A stretch of 47,981 nucleotides of DNA from an uncultured Pseudocitrobacter sp. (GTDB lineage: Bacteria; Pseudomonadota; Gammaproteobacteria; Enterobacterales; Enterobacteriaceae). A model generated the notes under the pieces. It did not search any database. It was not told where the DNA came from and was given only the letters and a program-made list of their open reading frames with translations. Location of the stretch: positions 1 through 47,981 of the forward strand of contig CAJYVI010000010.1 of the NCBI GenBank assembly GCA_913778145.1, given 5' to 3'. A program made the translations under genes and the position numbers. This document shows, one piece after another, positions 27,681 through 39,476 of the stretch. The number at the start of each line of letters is the position of its first letter. Position 1 is the stretch's first letter.

Positions 27681-28423
27681 TGCACACCCACATCCTTTTT
27701 GAGCACCCCCTGAACGAAAAAATGCGTACCTGGCTGCGTATTGAGTTTCTCAACCAGCAGTTACGCACCCAGTTACCCATCACGGATCACGCCAGCGCAT
27801 TACACTTTTTTCGTAATTTAGGGGATTTACTGGATGTGTTTGAGCGCGGCGACGTGCGCACGGAAATGCTCAAAGAGCTGGAGCGCCAGCAACGTAAATT
27901 GCAGGCCTGGAATGAAGTGCCGGGCGTTGACCAGAGCCGCATTGATGCGGTGCGTCAGCAGCTGAAAAACAGCGGCAGCATTCTGATGGCCGCGCCGCGT
28001 ATCGGCCAGTTCCTGCGCGAAGATCGCCTGATTGCTCTTGTGCGTCAGCGTTTAAGCATTCCCGGCGGCTGTTGCAGTTTCGATCTGCCAACGCTGCACA
28101 TGTGGCTGCATGCGCCACAGCAGCAGCGCGATGCGCAGGTAGAAATCTGGCTTGCCAGCCTCGAGCCGCTGAATCAGGCGCTGGATCTTATCCTTGATTT
28201 GGTGCGTAACTCCGCGCCTTTTCGTAAGCAGACCAGCCTTAACGGCTTTTACCAGGATAACGGCGAAGATGCCGACCTGCTGCGCTTACAGTTGGATTTG
28301 TCCTCACAGCTTTACCCGCAAATTTCCGGGCATAAAAGCCGCTTTGCCATCCGCTTTGTGCCGCTGGACAGCGAGAATGGCGTTATTCCTGAACGTCTGG
28401 ATTTCGAACTGGCTTGTTGCTAA
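27680..28423 (+). CDS. zapD: Cell division protein ZapD
   Basis: Cytoplasmic FtsZ-binding protein that bundles protofilaments and stabilises the Z-ring. The 247 residues equal E. coli ZapD (YacF). The protein starts [18 protein letters not shown], mostly helical, with the conserved [28 protein letters not shown]. The C-terminal part has beta segments ending [14 protein letters not shown]. It lies one base into the coaE stop, nine bases ahead of yacG, and near its partner ftsZ. Confidence 0.95.
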   Translation: MHTHILFEHPLNEKMRTWLRIEFLNQQLRTQLPITDHASALHFFRNLGDLLDVFERGDVRTEMLKELERQQRKLQAWNEVPGVDQSRIDAVRQQLKNSGSILMAAPRIGQFLREDRLIALVRQRLSIPGGCCSFDLPTLHMWLHAPQQQRDAQVEIWLASLEPLNQALDLILDLVRNSAPFRKQTSLNGFYQDNGEDADLLRLQLDLSSQLYPQISGHKSRFAIRFVPLDSENGVIPERLDFELACC

Positions 28424-28432
28424 GGAGACACT

Positions 28433-28627
28433 ATGTCTGAAGAAACTATTGTTAACTGCCCCACCTGCCAGAAGCCGGTTGTCTGGGGCGAGCAAAGCCC
28501 GTACCGTCCGTTTTGCTCTAAACGCTGCCAGCTGATTGATTTAGGTGAATGGGCGGCAGAAGAGAAGCGCATCCCAAGCGCGGGTGATTTGTCTGATAGC
28601 GACGACTGGAGTGAAACCCCGCAGTAA
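28433..28627 (+). CDS. yacG: DNA gyrase inhibitor YacG
   Basis: Small zinc protein that in E. coli binds GyrB and inhibits DNA gyrase. The 64 residues hold a four-cysteine zinc site: Cys9 and Cys12 (NCPTCQ), Cys28 and Cys32 (FCSKRC). The acidic C-terminus ([10 protein letters not shown]) is disordered. AAGGAG precedes the start at good spacing. It is the last gene of the coaE operon and is followed by a BIME. Confidence 0.94.
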   Translation: MSEETIVNCPTCQKPVVWGEQSPYRPFCSKRCQLIDLGEWAAEEKRIPSAGDLSDSDDWSETPQ

Positions 28628-28637
28628 TCCTTTCGTT

Positions 28638-28714
28638 GTAGGTCGGATAAGGCGAAGCCGCATCCGACACTTAACGCGCACTATGCCTGATGACGCTTCG
28701 CTTATCAGGCCTAC
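28638..28714. repeat. BIME overlapping the mutT stop codon
   Basis: REP unit GTAGGTCGGATAAGGCG...GCATCCGAC (28638-28668) and inverted unit GCCTGATGACGCTTCGC...CAGGCCTAC (28685-28714). The outer end of the second unit contains the mutT stop codon: minus-strand TAG, plus-strand CTA at 28711-28713. Confidence 0.88.
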
Positions 28715-29103
28715 GGGGTTTGCACTAATTTTTCGATAACCGGTGCATTCGCTGGCGGAAATTCTTCGGCAACCAACGCATTCTGCGCGACCCATCGTCC
28801 CGGTTGCCCCTCTTTACCCCATGGCTCACCCTGCCAGTTTTCCACCAGCCAGAACCACAGCGTGATATGGCGATCGGGGAACGCGTACTCCAGCTTATCA
28901 AACAGTTGCGGTGCGCTGGCGGTAATACCCACTTCTTCCTCGAGCTCGCGGATCATCGCCTCTTCGGCTGTTTCACCCGCTTCAATTTTCCCACCCGGGA
29001 ATTCCCATTTATTTGCCATGTGAGCATCAGCGGCGCGTTGGGTAATATAAATCTCCCCCGCGTCGTTGCGAATAATGCCGACGGCGATTTGCAGTATTTT
29101 CAT
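28711..29103 (-). CDS. mutT: 8-oxo-dGTP diphosphatase MutT
   Basis: Nudix hydrolase that removes 8-oxo-dGTP from the nucleotide pool and prevents A:T to C:G changes. The 130 residues are close to the 129 of E. coli. The Nudix box is complete: GGKIEAGETAEEAMIRELEEEVGI fits GX5EX7REUXEEXGU. The start is ATG at 29103, just downstream of the secA terminator, whose U-tract sits beside the ribosome-binding site (GGATGAG). The stop codon lies in a REP, so the last residues (VQTP) differ from E. coli. Confidence 0.96.
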   Translation of the reverse strand: MKILQIAVGIIRNDAGEIYITQRAADAHMANKWEFPGGKIEAGETAEEAMIRELEEEVGITASAPQLFDKLEYAFPDRHITLWFWLVENWQGEPWGKEGQPGRWVAQNALVAEEFPPANAPVIEKLVQTP

Positions 29104-29115
29104 AGTGTCTCATCC

Positions 29116-29150
29116 AAAAAAAAGGCGCAGATCTCTGCGCCTTTTGCTTT
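29116..29150. terminator. secA-mutT intergenic terminator
   Basis: Perfect 12-bp stem AAAAGGCGCAGA / TCTGCGCCTTTT. On the minus strand a run of nine T follows directly, and on the plus strand there is also a T-rich tail, so it can work both ways. It would limit read-through from secM-secA into mutT. Confidence 0.88.
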
Positions 29151-29161
29151 TTTATCAGACC

Positions 29162-31867
29162 TTAGCTCAAACGGCCATGGCACTGTTTGTATTTTTTACC
29201 GGAACCACACGGGCACGGATCGTTGCGGCCAATTTTACGCTCGCCTGTTTGCGCTGCCAGTTCCTGCGCGGCAGCGGTATTTTCGTCCTGGTGGCTAAGC
29301 TGCTGCATCTGTGCCAGGCGCTCAGCCTCTTCACGACGCTGCTGTTCCATCTCTTCCACTTCTTCCGGCATGCGAACCTGTACTTTGCTCAGGGTGCTGA
29401 TCACTTCATATTTCAGTGATTCCAGCATTGCCGCGAACATGGAGAAGGATTCGCGTTTGTACTCCTGCTTCGGATCCTTCTGCGCATAGCCACGCAGGTG
29501 GATACCCTGACGCAGATAGTCCATCGCCGCCAGGTGCTCTTTCCACAGGGAGTCGAGGGTTTGCAGCATGACGCCTTTTTCGAAGTGACGCATCATTTCA
29601 GCGCCGACCACTTCTTCTTTACGCTGATAAACTTCGATAGCGCTCTGCAGAATACGCTCACGCAGGGTTTCTTCATGCAGTTCCGGCTCTTTATCCAGCC
29701 ATTCGGAGATCGGCAGGTCGAGGTCGAAGTCGTTTTTCAGGCGTTCCTGCAACCCTGGAACATCCCACATCTCTTCCAGAGACTGCGGTGGAATATGCCC
29801 ATCGATGGTCGCTTTGAAAACGTCTTCACGGATGCTGTTGATAGTTTCGCTCACATCGCTCACATCCAACAGTTCGTTACGCTGGGTGTAGATAGCGCGA
29901 CGCTGGTCGTTAGCAACATCATCATATTCCAGCAGTTGCTTACGAATATCGAAGTTACGGCTTTCCACTTTACGCTGCGCGTTGGCAATGGCCTTGGTCA
30001 CCCACGGGTGCTCAATGGCTTCGCCTTCTTTCATCCCCAGTTTACGCATCATGCCGGACACACGGTCAGAGGCAAAAATACGCATCAGTGCATCTTCCAT
30101 GGACAGATAGAAGCGGGAAGAACCGGCATCACCCTGACGGCCTGAACGACCGCGCAGCTGGTTATCGATACGACGAGATTCATGACGTTCGGTACCGATA
30201 ATGTGCAGACCACCCGCCGCCAGCACCGCATCGTGTCGAACCTGCCAGTCTGCTTTGATCTGTGCGATTTGTTCCTCGGTAGGATTTTCCAGCGCGGCAA
30301 CTTCTGCCTGCCAGCTACCGCCGAGCATAATATCGGTACCACGCCCTGCCATGTTGGTCGCGATGGTCACTGCCGCCGGATAACCCGCCTGAGCAACGAT
30401 AGCTGCTTCGTTGGCGTGGAATTTGGCGTTCAGCACGTTATGTTTGATGCCCGCTTTCACCAGTTCATTAGAAACCACTTCGGATTTCTCGATGGAGATT
30501 GTCCCCACCAGCACCGGCTGCCCATTGGCTGTACGTTCTTTAATATCGGCGATGATCGCCTGAATTTTTTCTGCTTCGGTCATGTAGACCAGGTCCGGCA
30601 TGTCTTTACGAATCATCGGACGGTTGGTCGGTACTACTACGGTATCCAGCTTGTAGATGGAGCTGAATTCGAACGCTTCGGTATCTGCGGTACCGGTCAT
30701 ACCGGCCAGTTTTTCATACAGACGGAAGTAGTTCTGGAAGGTGATGGACGCCAGCGTCTGGTTCTCGTTCTGAATTTCGACGCCTTCTTTCGCTTCCACG
30801 GCCTGGTGCAGGCCATCAGACCAGCGACGACCCTGCATGGTACGGCCAGTGTGTTCATCGACAATAATGACTTCGCCATCTTTTACAATATAGTCAACAT
30901 CACGAGTGAACAGCACGTGCGCACGCAGCGCAGCGGTAACGTGGTGCATCAACATAATGTTACCCGGAGAGTACAGCGACTCGCCTTCGTCCATGATGCC
31001 TTCTTTCACCAGCAGTTCTTCAATCAGCACCAGACCACGTTCAGTCAGGTTCACCTGACGCGCTTTCTCATCTACGGAGAAGTGGCCTTCACCCTGGAAG
31101 GTGTCAGAGTCTTCTTTTTCCTGACGTACCAGATGCGGAATGATTTTGTTCATTTTCTTATACATTTCCGAGCTGTCTTCAGCCGGGCCGGAAATGATAA
31201 GCGGGGTACGCGCTTCATCGATAAGAATGGAGTCGACCTCATCCACCAGCGCATAGTGCAGTTTACGCTGAACACGCTCTTCAGGGCTGAACGCCATGTT
31301 GTCGCGCAGGTAATCAAAGCCGTATTCGTTGTTGGTGCCGTAAGTGATGTCGGCGGCATACGCTTCACGTTTCGCCGGCGCTGGCAGGCCAGACATGTTG
31401 ATACCCACGGTCATACCGAGGAATTCGAACAGCGGACGGTTATTTTCGGCGTCACGTTGCGCCAGATAGTCGTTGACGGTCACCACGTGTACGCCTTTGC
31501 CGGTCAGCGCATTCAGATAGGCCGGCAGGGTCGCGGTCAGGGTTTTACCTTCACCTGTACGCATTTCCGCGATGCAGCGATCGTTAAGCACCATACCGCC
31601 GAGCAGCTGTACGTCGAAGTGACGCATACCGAACACACGTTTACTGGCTTCACGGACGACGGCGAAAGCTTCCGGGAGCAGGCTTTCCAGGCTGGCACCT
31701 TTTTCCAGGCGCGCGCGGAATTCCGCGGTTTTGCCTTTCAGCTCGTCATCGGAGAGTTTTTCCATCTCCGGTTCCATCGCGTTAATGGCTGTTACCGCTT
31801 TGCGCATACGGCGCAGGGTACGGTCGTTACGACTACCAAATACTTTCGTTAATAAATTGATTAGCAT
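29162..31867 (-). CDS. secA: Protein translocase ATPase SecA
   Basis: Motor that pushes preproteins through SecYEG. The 901 residues equal E. coli SecA. Walker A is [10 protein letters not shown] (Lys108) and the DEAD-type motif is [14 protein letters not shown]. The preprotein cross-linking domain, helical scaffold, and second nucleotide fold with [12 protein letters not shown] follow. The C-terminus has the zinc and SecB-binding motif [14 protein letters not shown]. It lies 60 bases after secM, whose translational arrest controls it. The ribosome-binding site GAGATTTT is weak and close to a hairpin, as expected for that control. Confidence 0.97.
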   Translation of the reverse strand: MLINLLTKVFGSRNDRTLRRMRKAVTAINAMEPEMEKLSDDELKGKTAEFRARLEKGASLESLLPEAFAVVREASKRVFGMRHFDVQLLGGMVLNDRCIAEMRTGEGKTLTATLPAYLNALTGKGVHVVTVNDYLAQRDAENNRPLFEFLGMTVGINMSGLPAPAKREAYAADITYGTNNEYGFDYLRDNMAFSPEERVQRKLHYALVDEVDSILIDEARTPLIISGPAEDSSEMYKKMNKIIPHLVRQEKEDSDTFQGEGHFSVDEKARQVNLTERGLVLIEELLVKEGIMDEGESLYSPGNIMLMHHVTAALRAHVLFTRDVDYIVKDGEVIIVDEHTGRTMQGRRWSDGLHQAVEAKEGVEIQNENQTLASITFQNYFRLYEKLAGMTGTADTEAFEFSSIYKLDTVVVPTNRPMIRKDMPDLVYMTEAEKIQAIIADIKERTANGQPVLVGTISIEKSEVVSNELVKAGIKHNVLNAKFHANEAAIVAQAGYPAAVTIATNMAGRGTDIMLGGSWQAEVAALENPTEEQIAQIKADWQVRHDAVLAAGGLHIIGTERHESRRIDNQLRGRSGRQGDAGSSRFYLSMEDALMRIFASDRVSGMMRKLGMKEGEAIEHPWVTKAIANAQRKVESRNFDIRKQLLEYDDVANDQRRAIYTQRNELLDVSDVSETINSIREDVFKATIDGHIPPQSLEEMWDVPGLQERLKNDFDLDLPISEWLDKEPELHEETLRERILQSAIEVYQRKEEVVGAEMMRHFEKGVMLQTLDSLWKEHLAAMDYLRQGIHLRGYAQKDPKQEYKRESFSMFAAMLESLKYEVISTLSKVQVRMPEEVEEMEQQRREEAERLAQMQQLSHQDENTAAAQELAAQTGERKIGRNDPCPCGSGKKYKQCHGRLS

Positions 31868-31885
31868 AATAAAATCTCAAACGCC

Positions 31886-31896
31886 CCGCTTCGCGG
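31886..31896 (-). other. Small hairpin ahead of the secA ribosome-binding site
   Basis: CCGC / GCGG arms with a three-base loop in the secM-secA gap. In E. coli an mRNA helix in this gap hides the secA ribosome-binding site unless ribosomes stall on secM. This hairpin may be its core; I cannot fold the full structure. Confidence 0.4.
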
Positions 31897-31927
31897 AGTC
31901 AGGAAAATAAAAGAAAAACGACTATTT

Positions 31928-32440
31928 TCAGACGAGGCGCTGCGGCCCGGCGCGAATGCCCTGAACCTGGCTCACCCACGCAGGGATGCTAAATACGGAA
32001 GGTGCAACTGACGGTGCATAGGTCGCCTGTCGCACAATGGCCGGCGGCTTGCTTTCAACCGTGAGTAATGCATTAAGGGTGTCCAGCAAGGCAAGGTGCT
32101 GGGCGGCCTGCAATGGCGTGGCAGCCGTTGCTTCGGCAACGGGCAGCGCTTGTGGCGCCATGGCAAAAGAAAGGTGGCGAATCACCGTGCGAATAGCATG
32201 CTGATGCCAGTAATCCACGGTAAACGATGGTCGACGATTCGCTTCCAGCAGGGCCAGCTGCGTGAAATTGACTTTCGTCGCAGGGTTATGATTGCTGGTT
32301 GTTTCGCGGGCAGGCGAAGCAGGTTCGGCGTTATTTGCGAGCACAGGCAGGCCGAAACTGGCAGCAACCATCCCCAACAGGAGATGCGGCCAGAAATAGC
32401 GTCTACCTAACTGTCGCCAACGCGTCAGTAACCCACTCAC
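31928..32440 (-). CDS. secM: Secretion monitor SecM
   Basis: Exported regulatory peptide whose own translation stalls unless SecA pulls it out, thereby opening secA translation. The 170 residues equal E. coli SecM. The long signal peptide ([31 protein letters not shown]) is conserved. The middle is well kept around [22 protein letters not shown]. Residues about 120-149 diverge from E. coli and are Pro/Val/Ala-rich. The arrest sequence near the end is intact apart from Val156. The start is GTG at 32440, as in E. coli. It lies directly upstream of secA, with lpxC upstream and a terminator between. Confidence 0.94.
   Translation of the reverse strand: MSGLLTRWRQLGRRYFWPHLLLGMVAASFGLPVLANNAEPASPARETTSNHNPATKVNFTQLALLEANRRPSFTVDYWHQHAIRTVIRHLSFAMAPQALPVAEATAATPLQAAQHLALLDTLNALLTVESKPPAIVRQATYAPSVAPSVFSIPAWVSQVQGIRAGPQRLV
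31943..31993 (-). promoter_or_regulatory. SecM translation-arrest motif
   Basis: Encodes residues 150-166: Phe150, Trp155, Gly161-Ile-Arg163-Ala-Gly165-Pro166 are all present in the E. coli spacing. In E. coli, ribosomes stall here with Gly165 and Pro166 at the tunnel entry until SecA pulls the chain. Position 156 is Val instead of the usual Ile, and Ala154 replaces Val. Confidence 0.85.
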
Positions 32441-32585
32441 GTAATGTCTACCCCAGAGATTATTATTTTTCGCGCACAGATATTACCATTAATGCTGGAT
32501 ATCGACAGCATCAATGAAGAGAACGTCGCTGAAAAGTGCGCAAGAAAACAGCAATCGCACAAAAACAGGAATTTTCGAGGGGAAA

Positions 32586-32634
32586 TAAAAAACGACTGGT
32601 TCCCTGACCGGAGAGAGTGCCAGGTTGCCAGTCG
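32586..32634 (-). terminator. lpxC terminator
   Basis: On the minus strand: CGACTGG, a 28-base loop with internal pairing (CCTGG/CCGG region), CCAGTCG, then TTTTTTATTT. It lies about 20 bases after the lpxC stop and marks the end of the dcw transcripts. Confidence 0.8.
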
Positions 32635-32654
32635 AATTTATGAAATGGTCAGGC

Positions 32655-33593
<939 letters not shown>

Positions 33594-33601
33594 CTATCCA
33601 A

Positions 33602-33623
33602 CCGAAGTGTACTATACATTCGG
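33602..33623 (-). promoter_or_regulatory. Inverted repeat and -10 candidate of the lpxC promoter
   Basis: Imperfect palindrome CCGAA-N-TGTA-CTA-TACA-N-TTCGG. On the minus strand its centre contains TATAGT (33611-33616), a reasonable -10, though no good -35 is found at 17 bases. It is about 35 bases ahead of the lpxC ATG. Confidence 0.45.
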
Positions 33624-33672
33624 ACGGCCAGTTTAGCACAAAGAGCGGGGATTCCCAACTTTGAGCTAATTC

Positions 33673-34824
33673 TTAATCAGCCTGTTTACGTAAAAACGCT
33701 GGAATATCCAGATAATCCGGTTCTTTGGTGGTCTGCGGCGTATTGTCGTTAACCACTTTAGCGGCTGGTTTTTGCTCCTGCGTCAGCGGCGTCATGCCGT
33801 GCTGCTGGTAGCGATCCATTACCGGCTGCTGAGTCTGCTTGTTGGTCACCAGGGTGATTTCCGGACGTTTGTCCATGCCAATACCGGTTGCAACAACCGT
33901 CACGCGCAGTTCGTCGTTCATATCCGGGTCAAGGGACGTACCGATAACCACGGTCGCGTTATCCGATGCAAATGCACGGATGGTGTTACCCACGGTTTCG
34001 AACTCATCAAGACGCAGGTCGAAGCCCGCGGTAATGTTGACCAGAACGCCGCGTGCGCCAGACAGATCGATATCTTCCAGCAGCGGAGAAGAGATAGCCA
34101 TTTCAGCGGCTTCTTCCGCACGGTCTTCACCGTTAGCCACGCCAGAACCCATCATCGCATAGCCCATTTCGGACATCACAGTGCGCACGTCAGCAAAGTC
34201 GACGTTCATCAGGCCCGGGCGAGTAATCAGCTCGGCGATACCCTGAACCGCACCCTTCAGTACGTCGTTTGCCGCACCGAAAGCGTCGAGCAAAGAGATA
34301 CCGCGACCCAGCACTTTCAGCAGTTTGTCGTTCGGGATGGTGATGAGGGAGTCCACGTGTTTGGACAGCTCAGTGATACCCTGCTCCGCGAATGCCATGC
34401 GCTTCTTGCCTTCAAAGTTGAAAGGCTTAGTCACGACAGCAACGGTCAGAATACCTAAATCTTTAGCCACTTCAGCCACAACCGGCGCGGCACCCGTACC
34501 GGTACCACCGCCCATGCCCGCAGCGATGAAGACCATGTCTGCGCCTTCTAATGCAGCACGCAGCGCTTCGCGGTCTTCATCAGCAGCATTACGGCCCACT
34601 TCCGGGTTAGCACCCGCGCCCAGACCTTTGGTAATACCGCTACCGATCTGGATAGTCTGGCCAACCGCAGTTTTACGCAACGCCTGAGCGTCGGTGTTCA
34701 CTGCGAAGAATTCAACACCTTCGATGCGCTCGCGCACCATGTGCTCTACAGCGTTACCGCCGCCGCCACCGACGCCGATGACTTTAATCACCGCGTCGTT
34801 GGTCAGTTCCATAGGTTCAAACAT
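33673..34824 (-). CDS. ftsZ: Cell division GTPase FtsZ
   Basis: Tubulin homologue that forms the Z-ring. The 383 residues equal E. coli FtsZ. The N-terminal GTPase has [13 protein letters not shown] and the tubulin signature [10 protein letters not shown] (about 103-112). The T7 catalytic loop is [15 protein letters not shown]. After a disordered linker (about 316-365) comes the C-terminal peptide [14 protein letters not shown], which binds FtsA, ZipA, MinC, SlmA and ZapD. It lies 114 bases after ftsA, a gap larger than I recall for E. coli. Confidence 0.98.
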   Translation of the reverse strand: MFEPMELTNDAVIKVIGVGGGGGNAVEHMVRERIEGVEFFAVNTDAQALRKTAVGQTIQIGSGITKGLGAGANPEVGRNAADEDREALRAALEGADMVFIAAGMGGGTGTGAAPVVAEVAKDLGILTVAVVTKPFNFEGKKRMAFAEQGITELSKHVDSLITIPNDKLLKVLGRGISLLDAFGAANDVLKGAVQGIAELITRPGLMNVDFADVRTVMSEMGYAMMGSGVANGEDRAEEAAEMAISSPLLEDIDLSGARGVLVNITAGFDLRLDEFETVGNTIRAFASDNATVVIGTSLDPDMNDELRVTVVATGIGMDKRPEITLVTNKQTQQPVMDRYQQHGMTPLTQEQKPAAKVVNDNTPQTTKEPDYLDIPAFLRKQAD

Positions 34825-34905
34825 AGTCTCTCTCCGTTTTATACACTTTTTCAGTCAAGCCGCTCTACCACAGCCTGAAGGACATCGTGTATGTGCCTGT
34901 CGCCT

Positions 34906-34930
34906 GAGAGCGCTAATTTTCTGCGCTCTC
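34906..34930. other. Hairpin in the ftsA-ftsZ gap
   Basis: Perfect 8-bp stem GAGAGCGC / GCGCTCTC with a nine-base AT-rich loop, just after the ftsA stop on the minus strand. No U-run follows. It may stabilise or process the ftsA end of the ftsQAZ mRNA. Confidence 0.55.
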
Positions 34931-34938
34931 TTAAAAAA

Positions 34939-36201
34939 TTAAAACTCTTTTCGCAGCCAGCTGTTCAATCGCTTAATCCATGAACCCACCGATGCGGTTA
35001 CACGCTTGTCTACTTCTGCTTCACCACTCAGGTGTGACTCTTTCCCGTAGTGCAGCAGGCCCACCGCCGTTGAGTAATACGGCTCCTGGGCGTAATCCGT
35101 TAAACCAGTGATATTCAGCGGCGCGCCGATACGGACCTGCGTATGGAAAACGCGCTGGGCGCAGGCCGCCAGGCCTTCAATTTGCGCCGCACCACCGGTG
35201 AGAACAATTCCCGCCGCGAGGTGATGTTTGACCCCTTGCTGGCGAAGCTGTTCCTGTAACTGCAAAATTTCTTCGTTGACGAGGTTGAGCAGCTCGGTGT
35301 AGCGCGGCTCAATAACCTCTGCCAACGTCTGGCGTTGCAGGCTACGCGGCGGACGACCGCCGACGCTCGGCACCTCAACGCTCTCATCTTTGCCCACGAT
35401 AGAGCCCAGTGCACAACCATGGCGCACTTTAATCGCTTCGGCATCGCTCGGCGGCGTACCGAAAGCGTATGCGATATCGCTGGTGACCACGTTCCCTGCA
35501 TAAGGGATCACTTTGGTGTGGCGCAGCGCACCGCCAGTATATACGGCGATGTCCATTGTACCACCACCGATATCCACTACGCAGACACCCAGTTCACGTT
35601 CATCTTCCGTCAGGACCGAATAACTGGCTGCCAGCCCGGCAAATATCAGTTGGTCAACTTTCAGGCCACAACGTTCCACGGCTTTAACAATGTTTTTCGC
35701 CATATCGTTGTGACAGGTAATAAGATGCACTTTGGCCTGCATACGCACGCCCGACAAGCCGACCGGGTTTTTGATCCCTTCCTGGTAATCAATCGCGTAT
35801 TCCTGCGGAATAACGTGCAAAACACGGTGCTCATCGCGGACGCGAACGGATTTCGCCGTATGCACCACGTTTTCGACATCTTCCTGCGTCACTTCTTCTT
35901 CTGAGATAGGCACCATGCCAATCTCATTTTGACAGCTTATGTGTTTGCCGGAAAGCGCCAGATATACAGAGGAGATCTGGCAATCCGCCATCAATTCAGC
36001 CTGGTCAATAGCGCGCTGTACGCATTTCACTACTGACTCGAGGTCATTTACCCCGCCTTTGTCCATACCTCGCGATGGGCAACTGCCCACGCCAATGATA
36101 TTGACCATGCCGTCGGGCAGAACTTCCCCTACTAAAGCGGCGACCTTCGCGGTGCCAATCTCCAGTCCAACTACCAGTTTTCTGTCCGTCGCCTTGATCA
36201 T
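34939..36201 (-). CDS. ftsA: Cell division actin homologue FtsA
   Basis: Membrane-tethered ATPase of the actin family that links FtsZ to the membrane and recruits later division proteins. The 420 residues equal E. coli FtsA. The nucleotide-binding motifs are [32 protein letters not shown] and [11 protein letters not shown]. The 1C subdomain replaces actin's 2B, and the C-terminal amphipathic helix [15 protein letters not shown] is the membrane target. The ATG at 36201 overlaps the ftsQ stop by four bases and starts [11 protein letters not shown] as in E. coli. A longer upstream frame is not used. Confidence 0.97.
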   Translation of the reverse strand: MIKATDRKLVVGLEIGTAKVAALVGEVLPDGMVNIIGVGSCPSRGMDKGGVNDLESVVKCVQRAIDQAELMADCQISSVYLALSGKHISCQNEIGMVPISEEEVTQEDVENVVHTAKSVRVRDEHRVLHVIPQEYAIDYQEGIKNPVGLSGVRMQAKVHLITCHNDMAKNIVKAVERCGLKVDQLIFAGLAASYSVLTEDERELGVCVVDIGGGTMDIAVYTGGALRHTKVIPYAGNVVTSDIAYAFGTPPSDAEAIKVRHGCALGSIVGKDESVEVPSVGGRPPRSLQRQTLAEVIEPRYTELLNLVNEEILQLQEQLRQQGVKHHLAAGIVLTGGAAQIEGLAACAQRVFHTQVRIGAPLNITGLTDYAQEPYYSTAVGLLHYGKESHLSGEAEVDKRVTASVGSWIKRLNSWLRKEF

Positions 36202-37031
36202 TGTTGTTCTGCCTGTGCCTGATTCTGTTGTTGACTGGTTTCTTCGACAGGGGCAGGCTCCCAACCTACTGACGCCCCTGAGTCATAGCGCAAATCAACG
36301 TAGCTAATCCGATTACCTTCTGTTTGCGCCTGCTGCTGAAGAACCGGATACAGTTCTAAAAAGCGCTCAAGCCGCTTCATGGTGTCGCCCCGCCCCAGGT
36401 TGAGCTTGATACCATCGCCCAACGTTAACTGCCAGGAACGGCGCGCCGTCATTGCCGCCACTTTTAATGTGAACTTCCCTTTCGCCAGCACGGCCCCCAT
36501 GTCGCGGTATCCCTGCAAGACTTCGCTTTCGCTGCCTTCAGGGCCATACAACATGGGCAAACTCTGCTTGTTGGCGCGATCGGCGGGCACGCTGAAGGAG
36601 TTGCCTTCGGCATCCACCATATGCTGATCATTCCAACGTGCAATCGGCACATATTCAACCAGATGAATCTTCAATTCGTCTGGCCACTGCTTTCTTACGC
36701 TTGCCTGCTTAATCCACGGCAGGCGTTCAATTTGCCCCTGAACGATGTTCACGTCCTGGGTCATAAAGGTTCCCGGCGACCCGAGCGCCAGAATAGACTG
36801 GCGGATGTCGTCGTTACGCGTGTAGTGCCGCTCGCCGGTGACCACCAGTTTCGAGATAGGCAAACGCTGCGCGTCTTCCATCCAACCCAGCACGACCCAG
36901 CCGCTAATCAACACGGTCAACAACACCGCCAGCAGGAAGATAATTCCTGCAAGACGCGTTCCATTATTGCGCCGCGAAGAATTGTACTCTTCTTCTTCAC
37001 GGTTCCGCGTATTCAGCGCAGCCTGCGACAT
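36198..37031 (-). CDS. ftsQ: Cell division protein FtsQ
   Basis: Single-pass inner-membrane protein of the FtsQLB divisome sub-complex. 277 residues (E. coli 276). Short cytoplasmic tail, one membrane helix (about [21 protein letters not shown]), the POTRA domain ([20 protein letters not shown]) and the beta domain ([11 protein letters not shown]). The C-terminus is Gln-rich ([12 protein letters not shown]). It starts one base after the ddlB stop. Confidence 0.96.
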   Translation of the reverse strand: MSQAALNTRNREEEEYNSSRRNNGTRLAGIIFLLAVLLTVLISGWVVLGWMEDAQRLPISKLVVTGERHYTRNDDIRQSILALGSPGTFMTQDVNIVQGQIERLPWIKQASVRKQWPDELKIHLVEYVPIARWNDQHMVDAEGNSFSVPADRANKQSLPMLYGPEGSESEVLQGYRDMGAVLAKGKFTLKVAAMTARRSWQLTLGDGIKLNLGRGDTMKRLERFLELYPVLQQQAQTEGNRISYVDLRYDSGASVGWEPAPVEETSQQQNQAQAEQQ

Positions 37032-37032
37032 A

Positions 37033-37953
37033 TCACCCCGCCAGGTCCAGAATTCGTACTACCAGTTGCGAGAAGCTCATTCCCGCCTGACGCGCCGCCA
37101 TCGGCACCAGACTGTGGCTGGTCATCCCCGGAGAGGTATTCGCCTCAAGGAGATAAAGTTGACCATCACGATCCTGCATCACGTCAATTCGACCCCAGCC
37201 ACGACAGCCAAGAACAGTCCAGGCTTTTAACACCAGAGACTGCATTGCCGCTTCCTGGTCGTTATCTTCGCAACCAGGACAGAAATACTTCGTCTCATCA
37301 GAGAGATACTTCGCATCATAATCATAGAAGGTTCCGGCAGGTTGGATGCGAATTGACGGTAAAATTTCTTCACCAAGCACCGCAACGGTGAATTCTGGCC
37401 CACTGAGCCATTTCTCCACCAGAACTTCTTCATCATGTTGAAACGCCAACGTTAACGCCTGGGTCAATTCACCACTCTCGTTAACTTTTGACATCCCAAC
37501 GCTTGAACCTTCACGGCTCGGCTTGACGATAAGCGGCAAACCCAGATCGGTAAGCTGCTGTTTTACTTCGTCATTCAGCCCTGATTCAAATTCTTTTCGC
37601 GTGATAGCCACCCAAGGGGCGACCGGTAAACCCGCGCCCTGCCACAGCAATTTGCTACGCAATTTGTCCATAGAAATGGCCGATGCCATCACGCCGCTGC
37701 CGGTATAGGGCAGTTTTAGCAGTTCCAATAATCCCTGCAACGTGCCATCTTCCCCGCCTCGGCCGTGAAGTGCAATAAACGCTTTCTGAAAACCCATATT
37801 TTTCAGCTGGGTAACATCGACCTCTTTCGGGTCGACAGGATGTGCATCGACACCCGCCTCACGCAGGCCAGCCAGCACGGCGGCCCCGGAGTTCAGCGAA
37901 ACTTCGCGCTCTGCGGAGGTGCCGCCCAGAAGGACAGCGATTTTATCAGCCAT
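37033..37953 (-). CDS. ddlB: D-alanine:D-alanine ligase B
   Basis: ATP-grasp ligase making D-Ala-D-Ala for the peptidoglycan stem. The 306 residues equal E. coli DdlB. Motifs: [65 protein letters not shown] and [18 protein letters not shown]. The specificity residue is the Tyr in LPYTGSG (D-Ala, not D-lactate). The start overlaps the murC stop by eight bases. Confidence 0.96.
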   Translation of the reverse strand: MADKIAVLLGGTSAEREVSLNSGAAVLAGLREAGVDAHPVDPKEVDVTQLKNMGFQKAFIALHGRGGEDGTLQGLLELLKLPYTGSGVMASAISMDKLRSKLLWQGAGLPVAPWVAITRKEFESGLNDEVKQQLTDLGLPLIVKPSREGSSVGMSKVNESGELTQALTLAFQHDEEVLVEKWLSGPEFTVAVLGEEILPSIRIQPAGTFYDYDAKYLSDETKYFCPGCEDNDQEAAMQSLVLKAWTVLGCRGWGRIDVMQDRDGQLYLLEANTSPGMTSHSLVPMAARQAGMSFSQLVVRILDLAG

Positions 37954-39421
37954 GGCGCTCTTCCTCCTGTGTTTGCGGCTTGAGTTTGATTTCAGCTAAG
38001 TTACGCGCGATTTTGCCGATATTTCCCGCGCCCTGAATCAGCACCAGGTCGTTACCGGTCAGTACCGGCGCCAGCATTTCAGCGACCTGAGCCGGATCGG
38101 AGACCAGAATCGGGTCAACTTTACCGCGACCGCGGATGGTGCGGCACAGCGAGCGGCTGTCTGCACCCGGAATCGGTGCTTCGCCAGCCGGGTATACGTC
38201 CAGCATCAGCAGCGCATCAACCTGCGTCAGCACGTTGGCAAAATCATCGTACAGGTCGCGCGTACGGGTATAACGGTGCGGCTGGAATACCATCACCAGA
38301 TTTTTATCAGGCCAGCCCGCGCGTGCGGCTTTAATGGTGGCGTCCACTTCCGTTGGGTGATGACCGTAGTCATCAACCAGCATCGCGCTCCCCGCTTTGC
38401 CATTCACCTCATCCAGCGGATATTCACCGAGGAAATCGAAGCGACGCCCTGTGCCCTGGAAGCTTTCCAGCGCGCGCAGAATGGCGTCGTCTTCAATGCC
38501 CTCTTCCGTGGCGACCGCGACGGCGGCGGCGGCGTTCAGGGCATTATGACGACCCGGCGCATTCAGCGTGACGCGCAAATCGTCTTTATCCTGACGCACC
38601 AGCGTGAAGTGCCCCTGCGGACCTACCTGCTGATAGTCTTCGACGCGTACATCCGCGTCATCGCTAAAACCGTAAGTGGTGGTTTGACGGCCTACGCGCG
38701 GCAGCAGCTCGCGGATAACCGGATCGTCCACACACATCACCGCACGACCGTAAAACGGCAGGTTGTGCAGGAAGTTGATAAACGTCTGCTTCAAATTCTC
38801 GAAGTCGCCCTGGTAGGTATCCATATGGTCGGCTTCAATGTTGGTGACAATCGCCACCATCGGTTGCAGATGCAGGAACGATGCATCGCTCTCATCCGCT
38901 TCCGCAATCAGGTAACGGCTGTGGCCCAGACGCGCGTGCACGCCTGCGGCTTTTACCAGGCCGCCGTTAACGAAAGTCGGGTCCAGCCCGGCTTCGGCGT
39001 AAATACTGGAGACCATCGCAGTGGTGGTCGTTTTACCGTGCGTCCCGGCGATGGCGATACCGTAACGAAAACGCATCAGTTCAGCCAGCATTTCGGCGCG
39101 GCGAATCACCGGAATTCGCGCTTCATGCGCAGCAACGATTTCCGGGTTATCGGCGGCAATCGCCGTCGATACCACCACCACGCTCGCATCGCGGACGTTT
39201 TCCGGGCGATGGTTGAAATAGATAGTGGCGCCCAGCTGTGACAATTGCTGCGTGACCGGGTTCGGCGCCAAATCGGAACCGCTTATCTGATACCCTTCGT
39301 TGGCCAGAACTTCGGCGATACCGCCCATACCGGCACCGCCGATACCCACAAAGTGAATGTGCCGGACGCGACGCATCTCGGGCACAATGGAACGCAGTTT
39401 CGCCAGTTGTTGTGTATTCAT
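37946..39421 (-). CDS. murC: UDP-N-acetylmuramate:L-alanine ligase MurC
   Basis: Adds L-Ala to UDP-MurNAc, the first amino acid of the stem peptide. The 491 residues equal E. coli MurC. N-terminal Rossmann domain ([19 protein letters not shown]), central ATPase with [13 protein letters not shown], conserved [14 protein letters not shown], and the C-terminal [11 protein letters not shown]. It follows murG after 55 bases and overlaps ddlB, so it sits inside the dcw operon. Confidence 0.96.
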   Translation of the reverse strand: MNTQQLAKLRSIVPEMRRVRHIHFVGIGGAGMGGIAEVLANEGYQISGSDLAPNPVTQQLSQLGATIYFNHRPENVRDASVVVVSTAIAADNPEIVAAHEARIPVIRRAEMLAELMRFRYGIAIAGTHGKTTTTAMVSSIYAEAGLDPTFVNGGLVKAAGVHARLGHSRYLIAEADESDASFLHLQPMVAIVTNIEADHMDTYQGDFENLKQTFINFLHNLPFYGRAVMCVDDPVIRELLPRVGRQTTTYGFSDDADVRVEDYQQVGPQGHFTLVRQDKDDLRVTLNAPGRHNALNAAAAVAVATEEGIEDDAILRALESFQGTGRRFDFLGEYPLDEVNGKAGSAMLVDDYGHHPTEVDATIKAARAGWPDKNLVMVFQPHRYTRTRDLYDDFANVLTQVDALLMLDVYPAGEAPIPGADSRSLCRTIRGRGKVDPILVSDPAQVAEMLAPVLTGNDLVLIQGAGNIGKIARNLAEIKLKPQTQEEERHG

Positions 39422-39476
39422 TCTCTCAACGCCATCGACTTCTAAAATTCGTGCAGCGCAACGCGCGCCGCGAGGG

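Noticed and set aside
30182..31852. Open frame of 556 codons opposite secA.
   Set aside because: Same antisense codon-bias artefact as for aceE; the real gene is secA on the other strand.
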